A stretch of DNA of 64,000 bases from Paramecium octaurelia (Eukaryota; Ciliophora; Oligohymenophorea; Peniculida; Parameciidae), in contig CAJJDP010000106.1 in NCBI GenBank assembly GCA_905182995.1, positions 256,036 through 320,035 of the forward strand, written 5' to 3'. A program made the position numbers and the translations under genes. This document shows, one piece after another, positions 11,025 through 21,813 of this stretch. Under the pieces are notes generated by a model. That model did no database searches. It was not told where the DNA came from and saw only the letters and a program-made list of their open reading frames with translations. Numbering within the stretch: the first letter of the stretch is position 1; each line of letters opens with the position of its first letter.

Positions 11025-14000
11025 ATGGATTAGTAAAGATTTTAGATATCTTATCCCTAATTGTAAAGTATGTTTGACACAGGCAACTTGTAATCTGGTC
11101 AATCGACTGAAATATTAGATCAAATAGGGTAAGTTGTAATGTAAATAGAAGGGGTGTTGAATAAATATTCAGAAGTTTGGAAAGTGATCCAAAAAGTGGA
11201 ATTTAAGATGTGAGTGATAGAGTAGAGCAATTTGGTAGTAATAAGTTGGATCCACCTGCCTTATCTCCCTTTTATATGTGTATGTACAAATAGAGCAAGG
11301 ATTTCTGTATTCGAATCTTAGCACTTGCAACAGTAATAATGTTTCTGATGGCTTTATTCTCTGAAGAACCATTCGAATAGATAGTGTAAGCATTTTCAAT
11401 TCTTATTGCAATTTGTGCAGTGGTTATCATTGGTGCAATGACCGACTATAGAAAGGAAAAATAATTTAGACAATTGTATTTGGAATAGGAAGAACAATAG
11501 AAGAAACTATTTTAAGTGGTTCGAAACGGAGTGATCTAATAATTGAATCATCTTGACCTTGTTGTAGGAGACATCATGACAATAAAACCAGGAGATAACG
11601 TGACTGTAGATGGAATACTCATTGATGGAACTGAAACTGTAGAAGTAGATGAAAGTATGATAACTGGTTTAACTGATTCATTATCCAAATAACCTATATC
11701 AAGAGGCAAGAATTGTTTTATAAGAGGAGGTAGCAATATTTTTGAAGGAACATCAAAAGTGATAGTTTTAGCTGTGGGTAAATTTACATACTCAAACAGA
11801 ATGAAGCATGATAATTAAATTAAGGAAGAGGGGGAAGAGGAATTGATTCATGATGAACGATCTCCACTTGCAAAAGCATTAGAAACGTTGGCTAAATTCT
11901 TAGTCTTCATTGGTTGCATGAGTGCTTTGGCTATGTTTATTATTTTAGAATTGTATATGGTTAGAGAACTATAAGAATTACAAGAGAAAATCTTCTCCTA
12001 ATTTACTTTAAAGAAGGTCTTATCAGATTTTATTGATGCTTTCCTTATCATAGTACTCTCTATTCCAGAAGGATTGCCATTAATTGTGACATTATCTTTG
12101 GCTTTTTCGATAGCTAAATTGAGATAGCAAGACATTGTGATAAGAAATTTGCATGTTTGTTAAGTTTTGGGTGGTATTGACACTATTTGCTTTGATAAAA
12201 CTGGAACGTTAACCTATAATAATCTCAAGGTTAGTAATGTTCACATTGCAAGTGAGGAAAGGTTCCATAATCTGCAATCTAAGGATCCTATTTTTAGAAT
12301 GTTAGCAGAGGCAGTATTATCTACAAATTCAGCCTTTTTATCAGAAGAAATTATCAACTAAATCAAATAGGGTGAACAAGAGGAGGGTCTATCTGAACAT
12401 AGTGGAAAATCAAATAAGAAATCTTAAAAATCAAAGAGTTCCTCTTCAAAATCTATTAAATCCACAAGTGTTAAAGAGGGATCCATAAAAAGTGATTGGA
12501 GTGGTAATAGATTGGATGTTGCTCTAATTGATTATGTGGAATAGAAACTGAAAAGGGAATTCGTTTATGAATATTTAGAGGATCTAAAGAATCAAATTAG
12601 AAAAACAATTCCAATTAATAATTATGGATTCCATACTGAGGTTTTGTAGATAAGAGGTGACAAATACAGGATCATCTTGAAAGGCAAATCCAAAGAAATT
12701 ATTGAAAAATGCAGTTAACTCAATATCTCAATTCCAGATAATAGAGATTTCGAGTTATATGAACCAGGACGATTTCTATTGTAAGATTGTTGCAATCAAG
12801 TGATGAACTAAGAGTTTTCAGAGTTAGAAAAGAAGGCTGTTTTAAATTACAATTCTTAATCGCTAAAAACAATATCATTTGCTTATCGAGATGTCTAAAT
12901 AAACAATTTGATTGAATAAGATTGGAACCAATTAATCACTTAGAATAACTTTACTTACATTGGAACAATAGCTATGAGAGATGACATCAGACAGGAAGCC
13001 AAGAGATTAGATAGTGCTTTGAAAATGGGCAGTATGAGTGTGATGATATTGACTGGAGACACTAGAGTGAATGCAGTTAATGTAGCCAAACAATTAGGGT
13101 GGGTAAGTAGTGATCAAGCAGATCTTGAAATTTAAAGAATTAGTGAACATTTACCAAAGTCTTCTCAAATGGATTAACCTAATATCATCGAACCACCATT
13201 CATTAATGCTGATGAGTAATAAGCTATCAAGATTACATCAGCTATAATGGAATGTCCACAAGATGAAATTGCTCCACTCTTGAATAATAAGTTTGATCAT
13301 TAATAAATTCCATCTTCAGCAGCATTAAAGACCATATTGATTTTGAATTTCTAAGAATATGTCATTAGAATCAGAAAGATCCTTAATGATTCCAAAATCT
13401 ATTACACTCATTAAGAAGTTAATGAAAAAAACATTGTATCCAAAATTCCAGAGATTTTAGATGATGCCATTGCTAGCAAAGTATTATTTAATCTATAAAT
13501 CTTAGGCAGTCTCAAATATGAACAAAGTACTATAAATCTTAGCCGATCTAAATTAACATTAGAAGCATCAATTTTTGGAGGTGTATTCCAATATCAATGA
13601 ATCCACTATTGGATATGTTGGAGATGGAAATAATGATGCTATTGCTTTGTAAACTGCAGCTGTTGGTATTACATTAGGAAAAACTGCCACTAACATAGCT
13701 AGAGAATGTAGTGGAGTAATATTGATGGATGATAAATTAGATGGCATCGAACTATGTATGAAATATGGCAGAAACATCTTCTTAAATATTAAAAGATTCA
13801 TCTATTTCTAATTGAGTTTCTTTTTGAATTCAATTGCCATCATGCTAACTGCTTCTATTGTTTTGAAATAATAACCATATACTGTCTTAGAAGTCATTTG
13901 GTTGAGCTTGTAATTTTAAGATATCATTTTTTAGAGTATAAGATATATTTTCAGCCATCGCCCTTAGTACAGAGATTCCTTAGGATGATATCTTAAATAG

Positions 14001-14515
14001 AACTAAGCCTGCTAAAAGAGGAGAAAATATCATAGACAAGTTTTTATTATAAATGACTTGCACATAAGCTGTATTCCAATATTTGGCTACTTTGATTGTT
14101 CTCTTTTTGACTCCATTAATTTTTGGCATTGAGTAATTATAATTGATATGCAAATAGACCATCTTATAAGCATGATTTACATGCTTTAGGAGCAGAGTTT
14201 GTATCTGAATGGGCTGTTCATTATACTCTTGTCTATCATTTAACTGCTAATTTCTAGATTGTCAATTTAATATGCAGTCGTAGAATTGGTTAACATGAAT
14301 ACAATGTATTTGAAGGTATCCAAAAGAATAAACCATTTACTGTCATGATCATTGGATTGATAATAATTCAATAAGTTATCATATATGCTGGAGGCAAGTA
14401 CTTTAAGACTGCTCCATTAACCATATTGTAAAATCTGTTTTGCCTATTTTTATCATTCGGAGCCATGATTGTCTTTTGGTTGTCTAAATATTTCTATTCA
14501 ATTTAAAAAAAATGA
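11025..14515 (+). CDS. P2B-type (PMCA-like) Ca2+-transporting ATPase
   Basis: About 1,131 residues after four introns (20, 25, 25 and 25 nt; exact multiple of three). Features in order: N-terminal LESDPKSGI segment, paired TM helices, actuator domain, SIPEGLPL in TM4, phosphorylation motif FDKTGTLT at about 12190-12217, nucleotide-binding ILKGKS, hinge LTGDTR and VGDGNND, then C-terminal TM helices ending in HYTLVYHLT and YNVFEGI, which fit plasma-membrane-type Ca2+ pumps. Such pumps export Ca2+ at the cost of ATP; in Paramecium they would serve the cell surface or alveolar sacs. The actuator loop reads DESMITGLTDS instead of the usual DESS.TGES, so the catalytic Glu that normally drives dephosphorylation is missing. 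There is a Ser/Lys-rich insert (KSSSSKSIKS) after the P domain. No obvious calmodulin-binding tail is seen. Confidence 0.9.
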
Positions 14516-14939
14516 CATATCAAAATAGATATTTATGTAAAGCACAATACAAATATTATATTATTTTTATCAATATATAACACAACTTACTTAATTTCTA
14601 TATTAGAATTATTCTTGTTTGAGCATCTTTGATGATAGGTTCTTTATCTCTTTATATGAAAATAAGTTTATGGATTATTAGTTAAATCATAATCTTAGAA
14701 TTTATTAAAATATCTTAATAGTTAATACCATAACTATAGAACAAAATCTATAAATGCTAAAGATGGGTAGATTACATGCATGTTCATGTAAATAGTATAT
14801 GATAAAAAAAATCTTAGTATAATGAATATAATTATAAATATATACTTAGTGATTTTCTCCCACATTTAAGTGAATTTTTACATAATTTATATTTCAAATT
14901 TATGATAAATTTATTGCAAAGTTAGAAATAAATCTATTA
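14516..14939. other. AT-rich intergenic region
   Basis: About 420 bases between the ATPase stop and the cyclin start. I see no gene, RNA structure or repeat in it beyond general A/T richness; it must hold the cyclin promoter. Confidence 0.5.
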
Positions 14940-16010
14940 ATGATTACAAGATAATAACAAAGAGAACTTCAAATTAATAAATTAATCATAAAATAAAAAC
15001 AAAAACAAAAATAAAGTTAATCATCCATTGATACTACTCCATCATCAGAATTACAAGAAAATTCTTTACTTGAAATGCTAGAATTTCTCTAAGTTGGAAA
15101 CAAATAGTTGATTGAAAAGGATGATCAAGAATCTTCTTAAGATCCCCAGATTAAAAGAATTGAAGATTATAATAAATCATACTAGAATGATAACCTCCAA
15201 AATTTACTAGATGATTAGAATGTCTCTAGTCAATGTCTGGCTAATCATAGAATAAGAGAATGGGCAAGAGGCAAAATGATTGATTGGATGATTGAAGTTT
15301 TTGCATCCAATAACGACGATTACTCAAATAATGATCTTACTTTTTTTAGAGCTGCCAACTTATTGGATGCATACCTGAGGAGCTCCTACAATTTAAATGA
15401 ATTGGATATGTATTTAATTGGAGTAACTTGTATACTAATTGCATCAAAAATTGAGGATATTTATCAACTCTCCATTAAAACTATTATCTAAGATCTTTCT
15501 CATAATAACTTCTCTTTGTTTTAAATCAAGTAATAGGAATAGATAATCCTTGAAACTTTAAATTTCGATACTTGTTTTCCTACTGTTAATGACTATTTAC
15601 AATATTTATTTCTCTAATTATTTGGATAATCAAAAAAGTATTCTATATTATATGATATTTTTAGCCAAGCACTCTAAATAATTTAAGAAACAGCTGTGTA
15701 CACACTCAAGATGTGTTATCATGATTATGCCATTATACAATACCAATAATATTTATTAGCAGCCAGTGTCTTAGGATTTACTATTTTAAATTATGTTGAA
15801 TTGCATTTTGAATAATTACCAATCAACTTTAAAAAATAATTATTATAGACTGTATGTAATATATTATAAATTTACTAGTAGCATACCCTTTTGAGAATTG
15901 GATAATTGGAGTTAGCAGATTATGTGGAATGTATACAAAAAGTTGAAGAATTAACTTAAACATTTCATAGTAAATACCCTGAATATTTAAATCTTTAAAG
16001 ATTCAATTGA
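14940..16010 (+). CDS. B-type-like cyclin
   Basis: A 356-residue intronless ORF. The cyclin box begins near residue 103 with the classical IREWARGKMIDWMIEV (compare R..L.DWL.EV in cyclins A/B), followed by LTFFRAANLLDAYL and IGVTCILIASKIED, the second and third helices of the first cyclin fold; a second, more divergent cyclin fold follows (LNFDTCFPTVNDYL...). The product should bind and activate a CDK. No clear D-box was seen in the Gln-rich N-terminus. The start chosen is the first in-frame ATG at 14940; an internal ATG at 15075 is an alternative and would remove 45 Lys/Gln-rich residues. Stop TGA at 16008-16010. Confidence 0.85.
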
Positions 16011-16080
16011 TTATACTGTAGTATTTAGTTTTTAATTAAATGTAATTAATTTATGAATTATTAAAAAATAAAAAAGAACC

Positions 16081-16153
16081 GCCCTCCAAGGGGGTCGAAC
16101 CCTTGACATTTGGCTTAAAAGGCCAACGCTCTGACCAACTGAGCTAGGAGGGC
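16081..16153 (-). tRNA. tRNA-Lys(UUU): tRNA-Lys (anticodon UUU)
   Basis: On the minus strand the 73 nt fold as a complete cloverleaf: a 7-bp acceptor stem (GCCCTCC/GGAGGGC), D arm GCTC...GAGC, anticodon stem TTGGC/GCCAA around the loop CTTTTAA giving anticodon UUU, variable loop, and T arm AAGGG-TTCGACC-CCCTT. There is no intron and CCA is not encoded, as is usual in eukaryotes. T-rich runs on the minus strand downstream (below 16075) could end Pol III transcription. Confidence 0.97.
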
Positions 16154-16391
16154 TAGCTTGACACTTGTACACTTCTTTCTATTATGAACTAATCGAAAAC
16201 TAATTTTTAAATTATTATTCATATATATGTATTGACATCTAATATTAAAAATTTATAAACTTTGTCAAGGAGAACACCAATAAGTGAAAGCTCTAATTGA
16301 AATTGTAATCATATTGAGCAAAAACAAAATATTATTGGATTTTATGAAATATATATAGAAAATTATGAATCAATATATTGAATTATTAAAA

Positions 16392-16879
16392 ATGAATAAA
16401 TTATTTCGTTTTGCAAAAGTGATTGCAAGATCAATTTATAAACCTGCTTAAAAAACTCTCTATAGGATTCCACAGATTAAGCAAGTTCTTAATGATGATC
16501 ACCGTTAGAAATACTAGTTTAATACACTGGCATTTTAGTAATTTTTTTATAAATATTTCTAGAAATCACTTACAGTTGATTTAAGTCTAGAATTAAGAAC
16601 AAATTAAATAAAAATTCTAAGTTGGCCTGTCGGAATTAGGTAATTAATTTATAACTAATTCTAGCCAAAATAAATGCTTAGCTATTGAAGTAAACAAATT
16701 ATGTCAGGTTTGCTGGGGACTTTAGTCCTTGTGTTAATCCTGAATAGTTTATTCATGCACTGTAGATTTATAGATAAGGGGCTTTGGCTTAGTTCTATAG
16801 CATTGACGATTTAGAGACCATTAACAGTGTTTATCAATCAGACTCCGAATTTGAGTTTTAGGATAGCCAAATATTATGA
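16392..16879 (+). CDS. Small protein, possibly mitochondrial, unknown function
   Basis: About 145 residues after two 25-nt introns (both GTAATT...TCTAG); the frame closes exactly. The N-terminus MNKLFRFAKVIARSIYK is basic and amphipathic with no acids, resembling a mitochondrial presequence (inference). The middle is helical (EQIKQKFQVGLSEL), followed by an aromatic and acidic C-terminus (FAGDFSPCVNPEQF, then DSEFEFQDSQIL). The first ATG of the frame is at 16365, but starting at 16392 exposes the presequence-like N-terminus. I do not recognise a family. Confidence 0.6.
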
Positions 16880-17109
16880 ATAACCTATCAGATATACTTA
16901 TATTTATAAATAATATTTCAACAGTCTCTCTCCAAAAAAACGAGATTCTAAATAAAACTTTCATTATGATAGAATTTTATGCAGAGACTCTAATTCACAT
17001 AAAGGTTGTGCTTACATTGATGGCAACTCTACTTGATATCCAAAATTTACAGGGGAGTAATTAAAGATGTACTAATTGATAATATCAATTAAAGTCTAAT
17101 AATATTAAT

Positions 17110-17872
17110 ATGAATAAAGAGACTGTGCCGATGTTTAAGTTTATAGTCGTAGGAGATCAATGTAAGTGGGTATGTCAGACTTAGCTGTGGGCAAAAGTAG
17201 CTTTGTAAAATAATATTCCGAATCCATTTTCATAGAAACTCATAAACCAACTATAGGAGTAGAATTTGTAAAAAAAATGGTTGTTGTGGATAAACGCAAG
17301 GTTGAGTTATAGATTTGGGATACTGTAATATCAGGTCATATAAAATAGGCTGGATAAGAATAATTTCGTAGTATGATAAAGAGTTTTTATCGTGGCGCAG
17401 CTGCAGTTTTTGTGTTATACGGAGTAAATCAAAGAGATTCCTTCGAGAAATTACATGAATGGTTACACGAATTATAGGAGAGTGCTCATGAAGAAATCGT
17501 TAAAATTTTAGTAGGAAATAAATCGGATTTAGAAAGAGACGTATCAAAGAAAGAGGCAGAAAAATTTATGAATGATAATAATTTTAGTTTATTTTTTGAG
17601 ACTTCCGCCAAAACTGGAGAAAATGTAGAAAAAGTAAAAAATAGTGATTCATTTTTAAGGCTTTTGTAGAAGCTGTTAAACTGGTGATTATGCGTATGTT
17701 TACAAGCGAATCATTTAAAAACTCAATAAAAACAATCAAAAAGACTCCTGCAAATTCGAGACAAAATACAAGTAGAAATGAACCCATAGATGATGTTGCT
17801 TAATTATCGAAACCTTTACAACTATAAGTTACTCCATAAAATTAATAATAATAAGAAAAGCAATGCTGTTGA
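17110..17872 (+). CDS. Rab-family small GTPase
   Basis: About 229 residues after three introns (23, 24 and 26 nt; the last ends AAG). All Ras-superfamily G boxes are present: P-loop GDQSAVGKSS, switch I THKPTIGVEF, IWDTAGQEQF, VGNKSDLE and ETSAKTGENV. The protein ends KQCC, a dicysteine tail for geranylgeranylation typical of Rabs. Rabs cycle between GTP and GDP forms to direct vesicle traffic. One intron splits the P-loop coding region and another lies inside WDT-AGQ. The subfamily cannot be fixed by eye; the long Gln/Asn/Pro linker before the tail is divergent. Confidence 0.93.
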
Positions 17873-19200
17873 AAATTTAATATTATAATGTGTTATAAAA
17901 TAAATCTAATTTTACAGGCTGTTAAGAATGAAAACATAAAAGAGTATCCTTTCTTAGATCTTTCATAGAACATGGACTCAATGTTTTCCTATCAAATTCC
18001 TCGTAATGTTCTTATGTCTATAAATTATTAATTCAGAAATTTTCTTTTATTACTTTTATTATTATTCAATACTAGTCAGTTAATATAAAATAAAATAATA
18101 GTATCATATTTAGAATTTTCATACATTTCTTTTTTTTATTAATACTACTATTGTATTTTCTGATATAAGTCAAGGTAATACCATAATCAAAAATAAATTT
18201 ATTTCCCTCCTAATTTGCCTAAAATTTATTAATCTTCGTGTTTAAAACTCCTTTTATACAGTTTATTGAAAATTAATATATTTTTCTTTTAAATTGTAAT
18301 GATTCAAATTAGCTTCCAAATAAGGCAATAACAACATATAATGATAAACCTGATAGAAATTATTTTAACAAAGTTGATTTTTTTTTACTGTTATGTGCAA
18401 CGTTGTTTCTATTTAAACAATTTTTCTCGAATCTCATTTATTTCTATTTTTTTTAATTTTTTTCTTCCATTAATGATAAATTAGAGTAAGTTAAAGTCTA
18501 ATATAGTTGTGAATTAAATATAAAAACTAAAAGTTTTTAACTCTCTTTGAACTCATAGTTTATTTTGCATAGAAGCTTATTTCTCTAAGAAACTGTATCT
18601 AAAATATTTAATAGATGATGTGCACCTCATTACAAAATTAAATGGGATCTCACCTCAATCATCTTAAAATAAGTAGAGTTTTGAATAACCTAATTAATGA
18701 AAATGTGTAATTAGGAATGATTATTTATCCTAAAAATTTTTAAATTTACAAAATATTTTTGATTTCGCCTTCTAATTGCATTAAACGAAGGCAATGTTAT
18801 TAAGATTTATTTAGATTTAATTATTTAATAAAGTATCTATATAACACTTCTCATTCAAAAATGAAGGAAAAAGTTAGTTTATAATTTATAAATATCTGTT
18901 CATAAATTTGAAATATAAAATAATAACAGTTAAAAAATTTAAATGCCTTCGCTAAACTGTCTAATATTTGTACATTTAAATAAACCTCATTTTTATGAAT
19001 AAACAATTATATTTATGATATTGTATTTAAATACAGAAAAGATGATCAGAAGATGTATTTGAAATATATATAAACATAAAGTCATTAATTTTATTCCAAT
19101 AAGCCGCTAGAATTGCACCGCTACATGGATTTTTTATTTATACTTCTCTTTCTCAAACGTTCATTAAACTAGCTTTCTTGTTAATTGACACTCTTTTTTA
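17873..19200. other. Long AT-rich, gene-poor stretch
   Basis: About 1.3 kb, the longest stretch here without a convincing gene. Only-TGA ORFs of about 90-100 codons exist (for example 18613-18911 on the plus strand), but their composition follows the background A/T and shows no domain. I saw no RNA gene, tandem repeat or terminal inverted repeat. It may hold decayed sequence or long flanking regions. Confidence 0.4.
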
Positions 19201-19785
19201 TCAGAGAGGCGTGTCTAACATTTATTGAATTTATTACTAATCTAGCTTCTCATGATACTCATCTACCATGCCTTGAACCTTTTCTGGTTGATATTTTACA
19301 ACCTAAATGACTTATTCTTAAATTGCAAGCTTAATAGATTTTTCTTTTTTTTTATTGCGAATATAATGCTCATCTTCTTCTATTAGAATAGGCGATAGAT
19401 TAGTAATTTTTTAGTTAACTGGTGATTATACTTCAGTAACAAGCCGAGTCTTTAGACAGCTAATTTATTGCATTTCATAAAGTGCATTTTAGATTTTGTC
19501 AACAAAGTAGTACTTGATGTCATCTTTTCGACTGTCATAAAACTCTATGCATTGCTAATACATTTGCACTACTTGATTAACACGTTCAACAGTGCATTCC
19601 TTAACTATTTTTTATTCAAGAGTAGACAGCATTGTGAAAAATTGTCTTGTAAGTGGTTGAGGTCGTTCTTATTTGAAATATTCCTCAGGTGGTACTATAC
19701 ATACGTCTTCTTGTTAACGAGGATCAGACTTAGTGCGTGATCTACTACCACCTAATTATTCAAAAGCTTGTCGAAAAATTCTCAT
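19201..19785 (-). CDS. Conserved-looking helical protein, unknown function
   Basis: A 194-residue intronless ORF ending at TGA (19201-19203). It starts MRIFRQAFEQ, then a basic stretch (SRSRTKSDPR), a helical core rich in Gln and hydrophobics (ECTVERVNQVVQMYQQCIEF), and a charged coiled-coil-like C-terminus with an RNKKKEKS segment and a Gln-rich end. There is no membrane segment, no signal peptide and no recognisable domain. Cys and Tyr codons are more frequent than in the flanking AT-rich DNA, which supports it being coding. Confidence 0.6.
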
Positions 19786-20272
19786 TCTTAAATTTAATTT
19801 TAATTAATTATATTATTAAATGATGTAAATTTTAAAGGAAGAACTTTGCTAATAAATATTTATAGTTTTTATTAATTATTTTGTTATTTTGCATAAATAT
19901 TATAGACCTTGATTGATTAAATTTTCAACCTCTACCCGTTTTTATATTAAAATAAAATGAGTTTTATTATTGGAACATTAGGAAGAATTGAGATATATAT
20001 TAAATAATATAAAATATTTATGACTCGATAAGAGATGTTCAGTTCAAAAAAAATTAAATATTGAATCTATATTTCTGTAGATGATGATGGATAACTTAAA
20101 TAAATGATTCTATTTAAGGGTTACAATATCTAATCTTTGGTTACACAAACATGAATAAATTATAATTAAAAAATGATTTTATATGAATAACACTTTATTC
20201 AATTCTAAATTTAAATAGATGTAATGATTTAGATGGATCATTAATAATTTTATTATAAGATAATTTGTTATC
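19786..20272. other. AT-rich intergenic region
   Basis: About 490 bases between two divergent genes. I see nothing specific; it presumably contains both promoters. Confidence 0.5.
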
Positions 20273-20699
20273 ATGGTTCTCCACAATATAATAGATAATT
20301 AGGTGTTTTCAGAAGTACCTAGTCCAAAAACAACAAATGTAAAAGACAATTAAGTAATCGAAAATATTTATAAGCCTGTAAAAGAGAAAAGTAAGAAATA
20401 TATGAAGGTGCCACTAAAGACTAAATAAGAGCTTCATTAAATGGTTTAGTAAGAAGGAAAGAAAATAAAAGAAGTAAACAATTAAGAATTAAAGATTATA
20501 GGCTGCAAAAATTCTTGGTATAAAATATGCAACAGCAAAAACAATAGTTTTTCATAAAAGATAAAAACGAAAGGCTAAGAGGGAGTATGGTATCAAAATG
20601 TGCGGTTATACTAAAAAAATTAAAGATAAAGCTTCTCGTTTCCAGATAATTTCTGTAATTGGTATTGAGAAAAAGCATTGTATGGAGTATGTTTGGTGA
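20273..20699 (+). CDS. Helix-turn-helix DNA-binding protein (Psq/transposase-like HTH)
   Basis: About 132 residues after one 28-nt intron (GTAAAC...TTATAG). The centre reads QELHQMVQQEGKKIKE then AAKILGIKYATAKTIV, the helix-turn-helix signature (helix, A..LGI turn, S/ATAKTI recognition helix) found in Psq/homeodomain-like domains and in transposase N-termini, followed by a strongly basic FHKRQKRKAKRE. This implies DNA binding; the C-terminal 45 residues are unassigned. The intron falls exactly between helix 1 and helix 2. It could be a small transcription regulator or a domesticated transposase fragment; no catalytic DDE domain is present. In-frame TGA upstream at 20225 excludes an earlier start. 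Confidence 0.65.
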
Positions 20700-21063
20700 A
20701 TCCCTATGATGATTTTTTATTTCTATTTGTATAAGAATATTAAATATGGAAGAGTTTTTAACAATAATATAAATTATAGGACGGAGACAAAGAAGAAAAT
20801 TTAAAGGAAAGAAAATGAAGTTTTGATCAAATGTGAGGCCAGTTAATTGTTTTCGATTGGGTTTTCAATAGGTCTGAGATTAAAATATAATTTTTTTTGA
20901 TTACATTTTGAATAGAAATATTAATCATATTTGTGTCGTATCTTCTTGTTGAATGGATTTTCCATATCTCTTGGATGTCAAAAATCTTTAAAGATCCATA
21001 TAGAGTATTTATGAATTTATTTGAATTATTCATTATAATAATTATAATAATAATAAAATTATC
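20700..21063. other. AT-rich region with a doubtful minus-strand ORF
   Basis: Between convergent genes. A minus-strand ORF of 68 codons (20824-21033) has no domain and background composition; I do not call it a gene. Confidence 0.35.
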
Positions 21064-21525
21064 TCATTTATTATTTGGCCATTTGATTTTCTTCAAGAGA
21101 TAATCAATCAAAATTTCTGGATTGTGTGTTTTCAGTGTATTTTGATTAATCCATGATACTTTTGGTGCTCGGTTATTTTTTTGTTTCCATGAGACCTAAA
21201 ATAGGAGGTTTTGTCCATCGTTGTCCTTTCTAATTTACAAAATTTCATCTGCGGAATCACCATCATCATAATTGCCCTCTCCAACTTCTTGAGCTTATTT
21301 TTGTTTCAAAGCCTGTTCGAAATCAAGCACATAAGTCATAACAGATTGTAGATTTTCAATAGGTTCCCAAGTTTTTTCATTATCAGAATATCCCTACCAT
21401 TTTACTTCGTACTCAGTTCTTCCATTCTTGACTCGTTTATTCGTAATTGCTTCGACCATATATTCTTCTTATGATGAGACTGACACAGGAGAACCTGACA
21501 TCTTAATTAAATTAATGGTGCTCAT
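21064..21525 (-). CDS. HP1-like chromodomain / chromoshadow protein
   Basis: A 153-residue intronless ORF (145 residues if it starts at MSGSPVS, 21501). Residues about 22-70 are a chromodomain: EEYMVEAITNKRV, YEVKWQGYSDNEKTWEP with the aromatic-cage Tyr/Trp positions kept. After a short acidic hinge, residues about 95-150 resemble a chromoshadow domain (ILQIRKDN, FQVSWKQK, and the end PEILIDYLLKKIKW, compare the CPQIVI..YE..L.W end of HP1). HP1 proteins read methylated H3 tails (K9 and/or K27 in ciliates) and dimerise through the shadow domain to form heterochromatin. In ciliates such proteins also act in programmed DNA elimination, but nothing here distinguishes vegetative from developmental use. 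Confidence 0.85.
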
Positions 21526-21813
21526 AATAAACATCTCGTACTTAAGAGTCTATTAATTTCCTGGTTTTAATTGGTTAATAATCACATTATAAAATGCCTG
21601 TCAATGATGTGAAACCTCAATTCTTTTTAAAATAATTAAATATATTTCTTTTAAGTATAAAAACATTTAATAGAGGCATTTCTATCATACATAACGAAAG
21701 TAGGTGGTCAATCAGGAGTATTCTGAAGATAGTAAAAATAAGAGAGATGTCTTTGAAGATATTGAGTTTTAATGATTGGTTTACATTATAAAGGATTAAT
21801 TAATATAATAAAA

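Noticed and set aside
16877-17068. Plus-strand ORF MNNLSDILIF... between two genes
   Set aside because: It begins at the stop of the upstream gene, has background composition and no domain, and leaves no room for the Rab promoter.
20824-21033. Minus-strand 68-codon ORF downstream of the chromodomain gene
   Set aside because: AT-rich, no recognisable motif, and such lengths arise easily when only TGA stops translation.
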